This document shows, piece by piece, positions 1 to 7,318 of a stretch of DNA of 17,581 nt. Within the stretch, counting starts at the first letter, position 1. Every line of letters starts with the position of its first letter. The position numbers were made by a program, and so were the translations under genes. The notes beneath the pieces were generated by a model. It worked only from the letters and a program-made list of their open reading frames with translations. It was not told the origin of the DNA and searched no databases. This DNA comes from an uncultured Ruminococcus sp. GTDB taxonomy: Bacteria; Bacillota; Clostridia; Oscillospirales; Ruminococcaceae. The DNA lies in NCBI GenBank assembly GCA_900752785.1, contig CAADWP010000041.1:1-17581 (forward strand), written 5' to 3'.

Positions 1-2095
1 GAGCGTCGAGACGCATCAAAGCCCATTTGTCAAGCTCGGTAAGCTTATCGTCAGAAACGCTGTCTGTATCGGGATCAAAGCCCTTGCCGTTGCCGAGATT
101 TCCGAGAATGAACCTTGCCGTATTTCTGATCTTTTTATAAGCGTCGGAAAGCTGGCTCAAAATGGTCTTTGAAATTCTGATATCAGAGTGGTAATCCGAA
201 GAAGCTACCCAGAGACGCAGAATATCCGCACCGTACTGATCTGTGATCTCGCTCGGGTCGATGCCGTTGCCAAGGGATTTGTGCATGGTTTTACCCTCTC
301 CGTCAACTACCCAGCCGTGAGTGCAGACAGCCTTATATGGAGCTGTTCCCTTGTATACAACAGAGGTGAGGAGCGACGACTGGAACCATCCTCTGTACTG
401 ATCCGCACCCTCAAGGTAGAGATCTGCAGGCCACGTAAGACCTTCGTGCTGCTCCATAACGGCGGTATGCGATACTCCGCTGTCGAACCATACGTCCATT
501 ATATCGTATTCCTTGGTAAATTCGCCGCAGCCGCATTCGCACTTGACAGATTCGGGAATAAACTCGCTTACTTCCTTTGTCCACCATGAATCAGAGCCTT
601 CCTTACGGAACATATCCGCAATAGCCTTGATCGTCTCGTCGTTTACAATCGGCTTTCCGCAGTCTTTGCAGTATACGATCGGTATCGGAACGCCCCACGT
701 TCTCTGACGAGAAATGCACCAGTCGCTTCTGTCGCGAACCATGCCTTTTATTCTGTCCTCGCCCCATTCCGGGATCCATTTAACGTTCTCTATAGCTTTT
801 ACAGCCTCATCTCTGAACCCATTCACGGAACAGAACCACTGCTCGGTCGCACGGTAGATGATCGGGCTGTTGCATCGCCAGCAGTGAGGGTACTGGTGAA
901 CGATCTTCTGAATGGCCAGAAGCGCTCCCGTCTCCTCGAGTTTGGCTGCAATAGCCTTGTTTGCGGTATCGGTGTCCATGCCCTCGAATTCGCCCGCCTC
1001 GGCAGTTTGACGTCCCTTTGAATCAACGCATACGAGAATTCCGATATCGTCGTAATTCTTGCAGACCTCGAAGTCCTCGACGCCGTAGCCGGGAGCAGTA
1101 TGTACGCATCCCGTACCGCTTTCAAGAGTTACGTGGTCACCAACAATGATAGGTGAAAGACGGTCGTAAAGAGGATGCTTTGTTTTCATGCCCTCAAGCT
1201 CCGCGCCTGTAAAGAGATGTTCCGTGGTATAGTCGGTTATCCCGGCTGTTTCCATAGTAGTTTTCACAAGCTCGTCAGCCATTACGTAATACTCGTCGCC
1301 TGCCTTAACGAGAGTATAGTTATATTCCGGACCGAGGCAGATAGCAAGGTTGCCCGGGATAGTCCATGTAGTAGTCGTCCAGATAACGAAATATATCTTT
1401 GAAAGATCAAGACCGAGCGCTGTGAAAATTCCCTTGTCGTCGGTAACGTTGAACTTTACATATATAGAATGACACGGATCGTTGGAATACTCGATCTCAG
1501 CTTCAGCAAGAGCCGTATTGCAGTCGGGACACCAATAAACAGGCTTCAGTCCCTTATACATATAGCCCTTTTTAGCCATTTCGCCGAATACCTCGATCTG
1601 ACGCGCCTCATACTCGGGTTTAAGCGTTACATACGGATCGTCATAATCGCCGAGAGTTCCGAGTCTCTTAAATTGCTTCATCTGATTTGCAACATGGGTA
1701 AGGGCAAAATCGCGGCAGTGCTTTCTCAGCTCTACAGGCGGGATAGCGCCGTTCTCAACACCGATAGCTTTCATAGCTTTCAGCTCGATAGGCAGTCCGT
1801 GAGTGTCCCAGCCGGGAACATACGGAGAGCAAAAGCCGCTCATGTTCTTATATTTTACGATTATGTCCTTGAGAGTTTTATTCAGTGCAGTTCCAAGATG
1901 GATCTCGCCGTTCGCATAAGGCGGACCGTCGTGAAGTATATAAGCGGGCTTGCCTTGATTTTTCTCAATGATCTTGTAATAAAGTCTGTTTTTCTCCCAT
2001 TTTTCAAGAGTTTCCGGCTCTCTCTTAGGCAGATTTCCACGCATAGGGAAATCTGTCACCGGTAAATTTAAGGTATTGTTGTAATCCTGTGCCAT
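1..2095 (-). CDS. ileS: Isoleucyl-tRNA synthetase, C-terminal end cut off by window edge
   Basis: Class I aminoacyl-tRNA synthetase that charges tRNA-Ile with isoleucine in the cytosol. About 698 residues are visible; the family is usually 900-1050, so the anticodon-binding C-terminus lies beyond base 1. The HIGH-region motif HDGPPYANG starts at H55 and continues to the IHLG. The CP1 editing domain shows TTTTWTIPGN and GTGCVHTAPGYG. The second signature is KTMHKSLGN at K602-N610, where the textbook form is KMSKS. The start is ATG 2095-2093: an in-frame TGA lies two codons upstream, so no earlier start in this frame is possible. The only good Shine-Dalgarno site is far upstream and separated by a hairpin (see the regulatory entry). 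It follows divIVA by 60 bp, the classical Firmicutes order divIVA-ileS. There is no room for a T-box leader in that gap. Identity is certain; the far end is not visible. Confidence 0.97.
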   Translation of the reverse strand, partial: MAQDYNNTLNLPVTDFPMRGNLPKREPETLEKWEKNRLYYKIIEKNQGKPAYILHDGPPYANGEIHLGTALNKTLKDIIVKYKNMSGFCSPYVPGWDTHGLPIELKAMKAIGVENGAIPPVELRKHCRDFALTHVANQMKQFKRLGTLGDYDDPYVTLKPEYEARQIEVFGEMAKKGYMYKGLKPVYWCPDCNTALAEAEIEYSNDPCHSIYVKFNVTDDKGIFTALGLDLSKIYFVIWTTTTWTIPGNLAICLGPEYNYTLVKAGDEYYVMADELVKTTMETAGITDYTTEHLFTGAELEGMKTKHPLYDRLSPIIVGDHVTLESGTGCVHTAPGYGVEDFEVCKNYDDIGILVCVDSKGRQTAEAGEFEGMDTDTANKAIAAKLEETGALLAIQKIVHQYPHCWRCNSPIIYRATEQWFCSVNGFRDEAVKAIENVKWIPEWGEDRIKGMVRDRSDWCISRQRTWGVPIPIVYCKDCGKPIVNDETIKAIADMFRKEGSDSWWTKEVSEFIPESVKCECGCGEFTKEYDIMDVWFDSGVSHTAVMEQHEGLTWPADLYLEGADQYRGWFQSSLLTSVVYKGTAPYKAVCTHGWVVDGEGKTMHKSLGNGIDPSEITDQYGADILRLWVASSDYHSDIRISKTILSQLSDAYKKIRNTARFILGNLGNGKGFDPDTDSVSDDKLTELDKWALMRLDA

Positions 2096-2136
2096 TTTTC
2101 AACGATCTCTCAGAAATAACGAGAGACCCTCCTTTC
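2093..2136 (-). promoter_or_regulatory. ileS ribosome binding site with SD-to-start hairpin
   Basis: On the minus strand a strong site GAAAGGAGGG (2136-2127) is followed at once by TCTCTC (2126-2121), a 9-nt loop (2120-2112) and GAGAGA (2111-2106), then 10 nt and the ATG at 2095. Read linearly, the site is about 31 nt from the start codon, too far for normal use. With the perfect 6-bp hairpin folded, only 10 nt remain between them. What is seen is the sequence; the proposal that folding brings the two together is inference. Confidence 0.6.
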
Positions 2137-2155
2137 GATAAATTAAATCAGATAA

Positions 2156-2704
2156 TCAATAATTCTCGCCGGATACGGACGCAGCGATCTCCTCAGCAGT
2201 TTCAGGCTCTGAAACTGCTTCCTCAAAGCTCTCAGGCATCGAGGAGATAAGTTCAAGATGACTCTTATACATATCAAAGAGGCTCTTTTTAAACTCTGCT
2301 ACCTGCTGCTGAGCCTCGATAAGAGCTTCCTTTTCCCTTGCGATCTCAGCGCGGTTCTTTTCCATTGTCTCAGCGTGCTTACGTACCGACTCGTCCTCGA
2401 GAGCGGCAGCCTTTGCCTCAGCGTCAGCAATAATCTGATCGGCTTTTTCGTTTGCTTCGGCAATCACCTGATGCCCCTGCTTCTGAGCACCGAGAAGCGC
2501 GTCTTTAAGAGCGTCCTCATCCTTCATATACTCGCGCACTTTATCGGCAAGTATCTGGATCTTATTGTTTGCCTCGGCACGCTCACGCTCCATTTCGTCA
2601 AGCTCTGCCTCGAGCTGACTGAGAAATTCGTCGATCTCCTCCTGCTTGTAGCCGAAAGCAGCCTTTTCGAATCTTTTATTTCTTACATCCTTTGAAGTTA
2701 TCAT
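2156..2704 (-). CDS. divIVA: DivIVA-domain cell division / polar growth protein
   Basis: A 182-aa cytoplasmic coiled-coil protein of the DivIVA family, which binds negatively curved membrane at septa and poles and recruits division or morphogenesis partners. The first ~35 residues carry the family hallmark: an ITSKDVRNKRF segment, then FGYKQEEIDEFL, which forms the membrane-binding head. From about residue 30 to 150 the protein is a nearly continuous heptad-rich, Glu/Lys/Ala-rich coiled coil. The acidic C-terminal tail (EEAVSEPETAEEIAASV) has no recognisable domain. Its ribosome site AGAGGTG (2712-2718) overlaps the stop codon of the S4-domain gene, so translation is probably coupled. The position between ylmH and ileS is typical of Firmicutes. 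The family call is secure. Whether it acts in Min placement, as in Bacillus, or in general septum organisation cannot be read from sequence. Confidence 0.94.
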   Translation of the reverse strand: MITSKDVRNKRFEKAAFGYKQEEIDEFLSQLEAELDEMERERAEANNKIQILADKVREYMKDEDALKDALLGAQKQGHQVIAEANEKADQIIADAEAKAAALEDESVRKHAETMEKNRAEIAREKEALIEAQQQVAEFKKSLFDMYKSHLELISSMPESFEEAVSEPETAEEIAASVSGENY

Positions 2705-2716
2705 TTCATTTCACCT

Positions 2717-3466
2717 CTAAATATATTTGCGCAGACTTATGTGTATGCGTCCTTTTTTTGTTTCGCCGTCAATGCCCGCCAAAACAAATCTTCCGCTGCC
2801 CCTGACAGACAGTATATCACCCTTGTTAACAGTCTGAGAGACGGAAACGGCTGTTAGATGGTTAACATCTACCTTTTCCGCGCGTATCAGCTTTGCGGCA
2901 TTTTCACGGCTGAGCTTCGCGGCAAGACCGATCACGCAGTCAAGCCTCAGAGACGCCACTGTACCGCTTATTTCCTGAAATTCCTGTTTTATCTCGATTT
3001 GAAACGGACAATCGTCGGAAACCTTTACTCCGATTTTTCCGATTTTAGAAACCGTTGATAAAATAAGTCTTGCGGCAATATCGGTAACGAACGCCTGAGC
3101 GATACCCTCACTGATAATAATATCGCCTATTATCTCGCGTTTTAAACGCATTCCCATAAAAGTTCCGAGAAAATCACGATGAGTGAGTCTATCCTCTCTG
3201 CGGAAAGTAAAGGTCAGACATTTTATAGGAAACTCCTCCACGATGCAGGCTTCGCAGTAATCTGGGAAAAACGAAAGCATCCGTCTTTTAGCGTCGGGAT
3301 AACCGCCGAAAAACATATATTTCAGATCGCCCGTATTACGCGGACACCACTGTTCCGCCTCGGCGCATTGCCGTTCGTCAAGAAAATTTGAAAACACAGC
3401 CGCACCGCTGCGTTCACACCGGTCGGTCATGTCGCTCAGTCTTGCCTCAAAGAGCTTGTCTGTCAT
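2717..3466 (-). CDS. ylmH: YlmH-like S4-domain RNA-binding protein
   Basis: A 249-aa protein matching the YlmH family of the divisome gene cluster. An N-terminal alpha/beta region (about 1-170) includes FFGGYPDAKRRMLSFFP and RLTHRDFLGTFMGMRLKREIIGDI, conserved landmarks of the family. A C-terminal S4 RNA-binding domain (about 175-240) contains LRLDCVIGLAAKLSRENAAKLI and the strand VNKGDILSVRGSGRF. YlmH proteins have been linked to ribosome rescue and quality control (binding stalled 50S subunits with peptidyl-tRNA) as well as to cell division by gene context; that is family knowledge. The start ATG shares one base with the sepF stop codon (TGATG at 3468-3464), a classic reinitiation junction. 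In Bacillus a small membrane protein gene, ylmG, sits between sepF and ylmH; here it is missing. Confidence 0.9.
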   Translation of the reverse strand: MTDKLFEARLSDMTDRCERSGAAVFSNFLDERQCAEAEQWCPRNTGDLKYMFFGGYPDAKRRMLSFFPDYCEACIVEEFPIKCLTFTFRREDRLTHRDFLGTFMGMRLKREIIGDIIISEGIAQAFVTDIAARLILSTVSKIGKIGVKVSDDCPFQIEIKQEFQEISGTVASLRLDCVIGLAAKLSRENAAKLIRAEKVDVNHLTAVSVSQTVNKGDILSVRGSGRFVLAGIDGETKKGRIHISLRKYI

Positions 3467-3927
3467 CAGATAAATACGCCGTTGTTTTCCAGCTCGCCCA
3501 CAAGATCCTCGCCAATAAATCCTACGTTATATGGAGTAATAATGTATGTGAGATTAGCGACCGGCTTGAGGCTTCCGCCGTTTGCATAAGCTACGCCTAC
3601 GAGGAAATCGATTATTCTTCTCTTATTTTCGGGGGAAGCCGTTTCAAGATTAAGAACCACCGTTTTCTTTGCAATGAGGTGATCGGCGATCTGCTTAGCG
3701 TCCGTAAAGGCAGAGGGTTTAACAAGAACAACCTGAAGCTGTGCTGTTGTCTGGATATTTACCACTTTGTTTCTTCTGCTGCTTCCCTCGTTAGAGGAAG
3801 GTTCGTCAGAATCTGCCGAATAACTTGAACGTTCGCTCTGCGAATGACGTACAGGCACATCCGTCTGGTCAATGTCCTCGTCCTCAGCTGCAAAAAAGAA
3901 TTCCTTGATGTTTTCAAAAAGTTTCAT
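3466..3927 (-). CDS. sepF: Cell division protein SepF
   Basis: A 153-aa SepF, which tethers FtsZ filaments to the membrane and shapes the septum in Gram-positives. The first ~12 residues (MKLFENIKEFFF) form the expected amphipathic membrane-targeting helix. A low-complexity Ser/Asp/Glu-rich linker (about 15-55) follows. The globular SepF core (about 57-150) runs from KVVNIQTTAQLQVVLVKPSAF through AKQIADHLIAKKTVVLNLE to the RRIIDFLVGVAYANGGSL segment and a final IITPYNVGF strand. Length and layout match the family. The ribosome site AAGGAGT (3934-3940) is well placed before the ATG. The 93 bp upstream (3928-4020) is one of the wider gaps here. I found no convincing promoter or terminator in it, so sepF may be read through from yggS. 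Confidence 0.95.
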   Translation of the reverse strand: MKLFENIKEFFFAAEDEDIDQTDVPVRHSQSERSSYSADSDEPSSNEGSSRRNKVVNIQTTAQLQVVLVKPSAFTDAKQIADHLIAKKTVVLNLETASPENKRRIIDFLVGVAYANGGSLKPVANLTYIITPYNVGFIGEDLVGELENNGVFI

Positions 3928-4020
3928 ATGAATACTCCTTCTTTTTATATATTTACGAAAAAATGAACCTATGAAAGCGCCGATATTACCTGTCTAACCG
4001 ACGCATACCGTATGACAATA

Positions 4021-4725
4021 TTAATTTCTTGTCCCGAACAGCCCCGTACCGATCCTTACAATAGTCGAACCGTATTTTACTGCCCGGACGTAATCGCCCG
4101 TCATTCCCATTGAAAGCACGTCCATACCGTATTTTTCCGAGAACCTGTCATAAAGCTCTCCCATTCTTCCAAGGTATATATCGCTTTCTGACGGAGGAGG
4201 TATAGTCATAAGACCTCTAAGGCGTACACCGTCAAACGCCGTTACCTGCTCCAGCAACTCTGCAAGACCGTCGGGAGCAATACCGCCTTTGGATTCTTCA
4301 CCGCCGATATTCACCTCGCAGAGAATATCCATAACCTTGCCCTTAGCCAAAGCAAGACGGCTTATTTCCTTTGCAAGTCTGATACTGTCAACCGACTGTA
4401 TCATGCACATTGGGTCTATAATATATTTTACTTTATTTGTTTGCAGACGACCGATAAAATGGATCTCTACCGGCTTGCCGTCAGCCGTTTTATTTACGTA
4501 GCTTTCCTGCTTTGAAAGAAATTCCTGAACCCTGTTTTCGCCCATAAGCCCGATTCCCATTTTAATAGCAGAATTGACAATCTCGGGCGGAACTGTCTTT
4601 GTAACAGCCATTATTTCAACGCTGTCCGGGTCCCTTCCGCATCCGCTGCAGGCTTCCGCAATGTTCTCACGGATAACTCTTAAATTTTCTTGTATGTCAT
4701 CACATCTGTTTTTATTATTCACCAT
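4021..4725 (-). CDS. yggS: YggS/YlmE-family pyridoxal-phosphate homeostasis protein
   Basis: A 234-aa single-domain fold-type III PLP-binding protein (YggS/PLPBP family, YlmE in Bacillus). Family members lack a known enzyme activity and buffer PLP and amino-acid pools. Visible landmarks: MAVTKT with the PLP lysine at K43, HFIGRLQTNKVKYI, a VNIGGEESKGGI motif, and the closing LSMGMTGDYVRAVKYGSTIVRIGTGLFG, which holds the phosphate-binding residues. The frame can open at a TTG at 4740, but ATG 4725 is preferred: GAGGGTG (4732-4738) lies 6 nt before it and the TTG has no such site. The gene follows the HlyD-like gene by 11 nt. Co-occurrence with sepF is conserved widely, though the mechanistic link to division is unclear. 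Confidence 0.93.
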   Translation of the reverse strand: MVNNKNRCDDIQENLRVIRENIAEACSGCGRDPDSVEIMAVTKTVPPEIVNSAIKMGIGLMGENRVQEFLSKQESYVNKTADGKPVEIHFIGRLQTNKVKYIIDPMCMIQSVDSIRLAKEISRLALAKGKVMDILCEVNIGGEESKGGIAPDGLAELLEQVTAFDGVRLRGLMTIPPPSESDIYLGRMGELYDRFSEKYGMDVLSMGMTGDYVRAVKYGSTIVRIGTGLFGTRN

Positions 4726-4736
4726 GATCAACACCC

Positions 4737-5978
4737 TCAATCATGCCCGATCATTATGTCGTCATAAAGCGCAACGTAGCTTGGATCCTCTTCATGAAAA
4801 TCGGAAAGAACATAATCGCCGCCCTCATAGACAACATCTATTTTCTTGAATTCTACCTGTTCACCCTTTAAAACATATACGCCCTTGAAAGTAACGCTTG
4901 TCTCTCCGCCATCCTCGTTTTTGTCTTTCACCGGAGCAAATCTTATCGCTTCCCGGGGAATTTTCAAACCGCGGTAATTACCCTTTATAAGCTCAATATT
5001 TTCGGTTCGGTGCTGAACTACGTCATAGTTGAAGCGACTGCACGAAAGAATGATAATACTTTCTGAGGGATCTCCCTCATCGCGAACACCAACGACCTCA
5101 GCTCTGAACTGATCCGCAGAGGATTCAAATTTCAGCTTGACAATGTTGCCGACGGCATATTCTTTTCGTGAATTATCAACAACTCCGGCAATATACCAAC
5201 GGTAACCATCCACAAGCTTTCCCACTATGTTTTTGGAATCAAGCTTTTTGTCGGTAACTTCTTTCAGCTGACTGATCGTCAGACTTTCAAGCTTGCCGCT
5301 TCCAAGAATGTCCTCGTATCCGTCGCAATAGCTGACAAAATATGCAGGAGAGTCTGATATTATTGGAGACTCAACAGGTTTTACAGTCTCCTGCTGAAGC
5401 TGCATAAGCCTTGTCCTTATGTCGGCGATCTGCTGGTCAAAATTATCGACCTCGTCAGTAATTAACTGATAAGTGCTCATCTTGACAAGCAGCGTCTCCA
5501 TGACCGGCTGAATCGAATCATAATCATACATATCCCGACAGTAGATCAAATTACGGTAACTTTCCTCGATATCCGCCGAAACTCCGGCAGGCTGCGCCGA
5601 TTCAAGAGTGCCGGGATTCTGTATCTTTTCGAGGAGAGCAAGCTCTCTTGTAAGCTTTTCGATCTCGCGGTTTCTGCTGATCTGCCCTTCATCGGGATAA
5701 ACCTCTGCAATCACGCTTCCGCCGCCAAGCTTTCCGCCGTCCGCGACCTTATAGTTTAAAACGCCGTTTCCATTATAAGTCACAGGCTTCTCATCTCTGA
5801 TAATTACGCCCCTGAACTCAGTTGAATCCGTAACTTCCGCCGCAAGCGCGCATTCTGTATCGCTTTCCCGATTCACAAAATTATAAACGATGCTTACAAT
5901 GATAACAAGGAACAGCACAAGAACGGCATTGCGCAGGATCTTCACCATCAAACTGCCTTCCGGTTTAGCAAAGAGCAT
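4737..5978 (-). CDS. Membrane-anchored HlyD-like (membrane-fusion-type) protein of the sepF cluster
   Basis: A 413-aa protein with a short N-terminal tail and one hydrophobic segment (about residues 14-34, VKILRNAVLVLFLVIIVSIV), so it is predicted to be anchored in the membrane with the bulk outside. Then come a split lipoyl/biotinyl-like half (about 65-95, around GVLNYKVADGGKLGGGSVIAEV), a long coiled coil (about 98-195), the second lipoyl half, and a beta-barrel-like region ending in YVALYDDIMIGHD. This is the layout of HlyD/RND adaptor proteins, but no transporter gene is adjacent. Homologues of this type sit beside sepF in clostridia, which suggests an envelope or division role rather than export; that is inference. 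The start is ATG 5978, supported by AAGGTGA (5984-5990) overlapping the hfq stop codon. An internal ATG at 5948 is a weaker alternative. Confidence 0.78.
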   Translation of the reverse strand: MLFAKPEGSLMVKILRNAVLVLFLVIIVSIVYNFVNRESDTECALAAEVTDSTEFRGVIIRDEKPVTYNGNGVLNYKVADGGKLGGGSVIAEVYPDEGQISRNREIEKLTRELALLEKIQNPGTLESAQPAGVSADIEESYRNLIYCRDMYDYDSIQPVMETLLVKMSTYQLITDEVDNFDQQIADIRTRLMQLQQETVKPVESPIISDSPAYFVSYCDGYEDILGSGKLESLTISQLKEVTDKKLDSKNIVGKLVDGYRWYIAGVVDNSRKEYAVGNIVKLKFESSADQFRAEVVGVRDEGDPSESIIILSCSRFNYDVVQHRTENIELIKGNYRGLKIPREAIRFAPVKDKNEDGGETSVTFKGVYVLKGEQVEFKKIDVVYEGGDYVLSDFHEEDPSYVALYDDIMIGHD

Positions 5979-5988
5979 TCAAATCACC

Positions 5989-6228
5989 TTATTCGTTTTT
6001 TTCTGAGGAATCAAGAATAGAAACCGATCTGGTCGGTATGATCGTTGAAATCGCATGTTTATAAACAAGCTGCTGCTTTCCGTCGCAGTCAAAAATGGCA
6101 ACGTAACTATCAAAGCCTCTTACCATTCCTTTGAACTGAAAGCCGTTGGTAAGGATTATCGTCACCATTATTCTGTCTTTTCTGCACTGGTTAAGAAATA
6201 CGTCCTGAAGATTGATTGTTTTGTTCAT
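5989..6228 (-). CDS. hfq: RNA chaperone Hfq
   Basis: A 79-aa Sm-like protein that forms a hexamer and promotes sRNA-mRNA pairing and RNA stability. The N-terminus MNKTINLQD puts Q8 and D9 at the same numbers as in E. coli Hfq, where they contact uridine on the proximal face. The Sm1 motif spans about 23-47 ([24 protein letters not shown]). Sm2 is YKHAISTI (56-63), identical to the usual Hfq signature. The rim reads R16-K17-D18-R19, closer to the RRER of E. coli than to the RKEN I recall for Bacillus. Two ATGs compete: 6234 lies 3 nt from the weak AGG site, 6228 lies 9 nt from it and fits family numbering, so 6228 is chosen. The miaA-hfq order is widely conserved. A private promoter may lie at 6296-6324. 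Confidence 0.93.
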   Translation of the reverse strand: MNKTINLQDVFLNQCRKDRIMVTIILTNGFQFKGMVRGFDSYVAIFDCDGKQQLVYKHAISTIIPTRSVSILDSSEKNE

Positions 6229-6295
6229 ACACATTCGCCTGTCTTTCTTTTAAAATTCTTTGTCCGCTTCAACTGATTAAAAGTAGACACAATAC

Positions 6296-6324
6296 ATTAT
6301 ATCACAGATTCCAGCAATTTGCTA
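6296..6324 (-). promoter_or_regulatory. Putative extended -10 promoter for hfq and downstream genes
   Basis: On the minus strand, TATAAT (6301-6296) is preceded by TGA to give an extended -10 element. The TGA is also the miaA stop codon. The hexamer 17 bp upstream (TAGCAA, 6324-6319) is a poor -35, which extended -10 promoters tolerate. The predicted start near 6289 would give hfq a leader of about 60 nt. A 13-mer TGTGATATAATGT here (6306-6294) is identical to the -10 region of the tRNA/5S promoter at 17423-17435. Confidence 0.5.
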
Positions 6325-7252
6325 TACATTTTTTACATTTTTCTGAAATTTCATCCTTTTTAGCAAATTCGCCCAAAATAATCCACTTTATCCGTTCATT
6401 TTTCCTAAACCATGTAAGCTGACGCTTGGCGTATCGACGCGTTTCCTGCTTTATTTTGTCAATGCACTCTTCAAAGGATATCTCATTTTCAAAATAAGGA
6501 ATAAACTCCTTATAACCTATGGCGTTAGCAGCAGTCTGCATCTTACCTTGTTCCCAAAGAAAACGAGCCTCAGCTTCGAGTCCGTTTACCACCATTTCGT
6601 CAACGCGGCGGTTGATACGGCTGTACAGTACCTCCCTGTTCTCATAGTTAAGTCCGATCATCAGCGAATCATACGGACTTTCTTCTGTTCTGCTCTCGGC
6701 TTTAAGCTCGCTGAATTTCCGTCCGGTAACATGAAGCACTTCCAAAGCGCGTACTACTCTCACAAGATTATTCGGATGAATACTCCCGGCAGCCTCAGGA
6801 TCGGCTTCTATAAGCCTTTCATAAAGCGCTTCATTACCGTTTTTTTTTGCAAAACTATAAAGAGAACCGCGATATTCCTCATCACTGCCGCCCTCGGAAA
6901 ATTTAACGTTTTCAAGCAGAGAATCAACGTAAAGTCCCGTTCCTCCAACAATTATGGGTAGCTTTCCTCTGCCGAGCACTTCTGAAATTTTCTCTTTTGC
7001 CAATTTAACATAATCCGCCGCGCTGAAAACAGAATCCCTGTCAAGAAAATCTATAAGATGATGAGGGATCCCCTGTTTTTCGGCTTCCGAGGGTTTTGCG
7101 GAAGCAATATCCATGCCTTTATATATCTGCATAGAATCGGCAGATATTACCTCGCCGCCGTAAAATTTAGCAAGCTCTACGCCCAATCCCGTTTTACCGG
7201 AGGCTGTAGGCCCGACTATCGCAAGAACCCGCGGTTTATTCTGATTTGTCAT
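6302..7252 (-). CDS. miaA: tRNA dimethylallyltransferase MiaA
   Basis: A 316-aa enzyme that transfers a dimethylallyl group from DMAPP to N6 of A37 in tRNAs reading UNN codons, giving i6A37. The P-loop GPTASGKT is at residues 14-21. Next come DSMQIYKGMDIASAKPS with the catalytic Asp and substrate-recognition loop, PHHLIDFLD, and IIVGGTGLYVDSLL. The C-terminal half contains the tRNA-binding segment NRRVDEMVVNGLEAEA and the TRRYAKRQLTWFR motif. Length is standard. The start ATG has an excellent AAAGGAGG (7258-7265) 5 nt away. The gene lies 66 bp after mutL and 73 bp before the chosen hfq start, giving the conserved order mutL-miaA-hfq. Its product i6A37 is the substrate of MiaB, encoded at the head of the same gene run. 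The 66-bp gap at 7253-7318 holds only the ribosome site as far as I can see. Confidence 0.96.
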   Translation of the reverse strand: MTNQNKPRVLAIVGPTASGKTGLGVELAKFYGGEVISADSMQIYKGMDIASAKPSEAEKQGIPHHLIDFLDRDSVFSAADYVKLAKEKISEVLGRGKLPIIVGGTGLYVDSLLENVKFSEGGSDEEYRGSLYSFAKKNGNEALYERLIEADPEAAGSIHPNNLVRVVRALEVLHVTGRKFSELKAESRTEESPYDSLMIGLNYENREVLYSRINRRVDEMVVNGLEAEARFLWEQGKMQTAANAIGYKEFIPYFENEISFEECIDKIKQETRRYAKRQLTWFRKNERIKWIILGEFAKKDEISEKCKKCIANCWNL

Positions 7253-7318
7253 GCTATCCTCCTTTTACTGTGATCGTAAAGCGAACTATACGCGTTTAAG
7301 GCAGCACAGAAAATATGA

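Noticed and set aside
1469..2065. Plus-strand open frame of 198 codons
   Set aside because: It lies wholly antisense to the conserved ileS N-terminus, has no ribosome site and no recognisable domain.
2096..2155. Possible T-box leader for ileS
   Set aside because: Only 60 bp separate divIVA and ileS, and there is no T-box sequence or antiterminator; only the small hairpin is present.
3928..4020. Possible promoter before sepF (TTGTCA and TAATAT)
   Set aside because: The two hexamers are about 24 bp apart, too far for a standard promoter, and no other pair fits.
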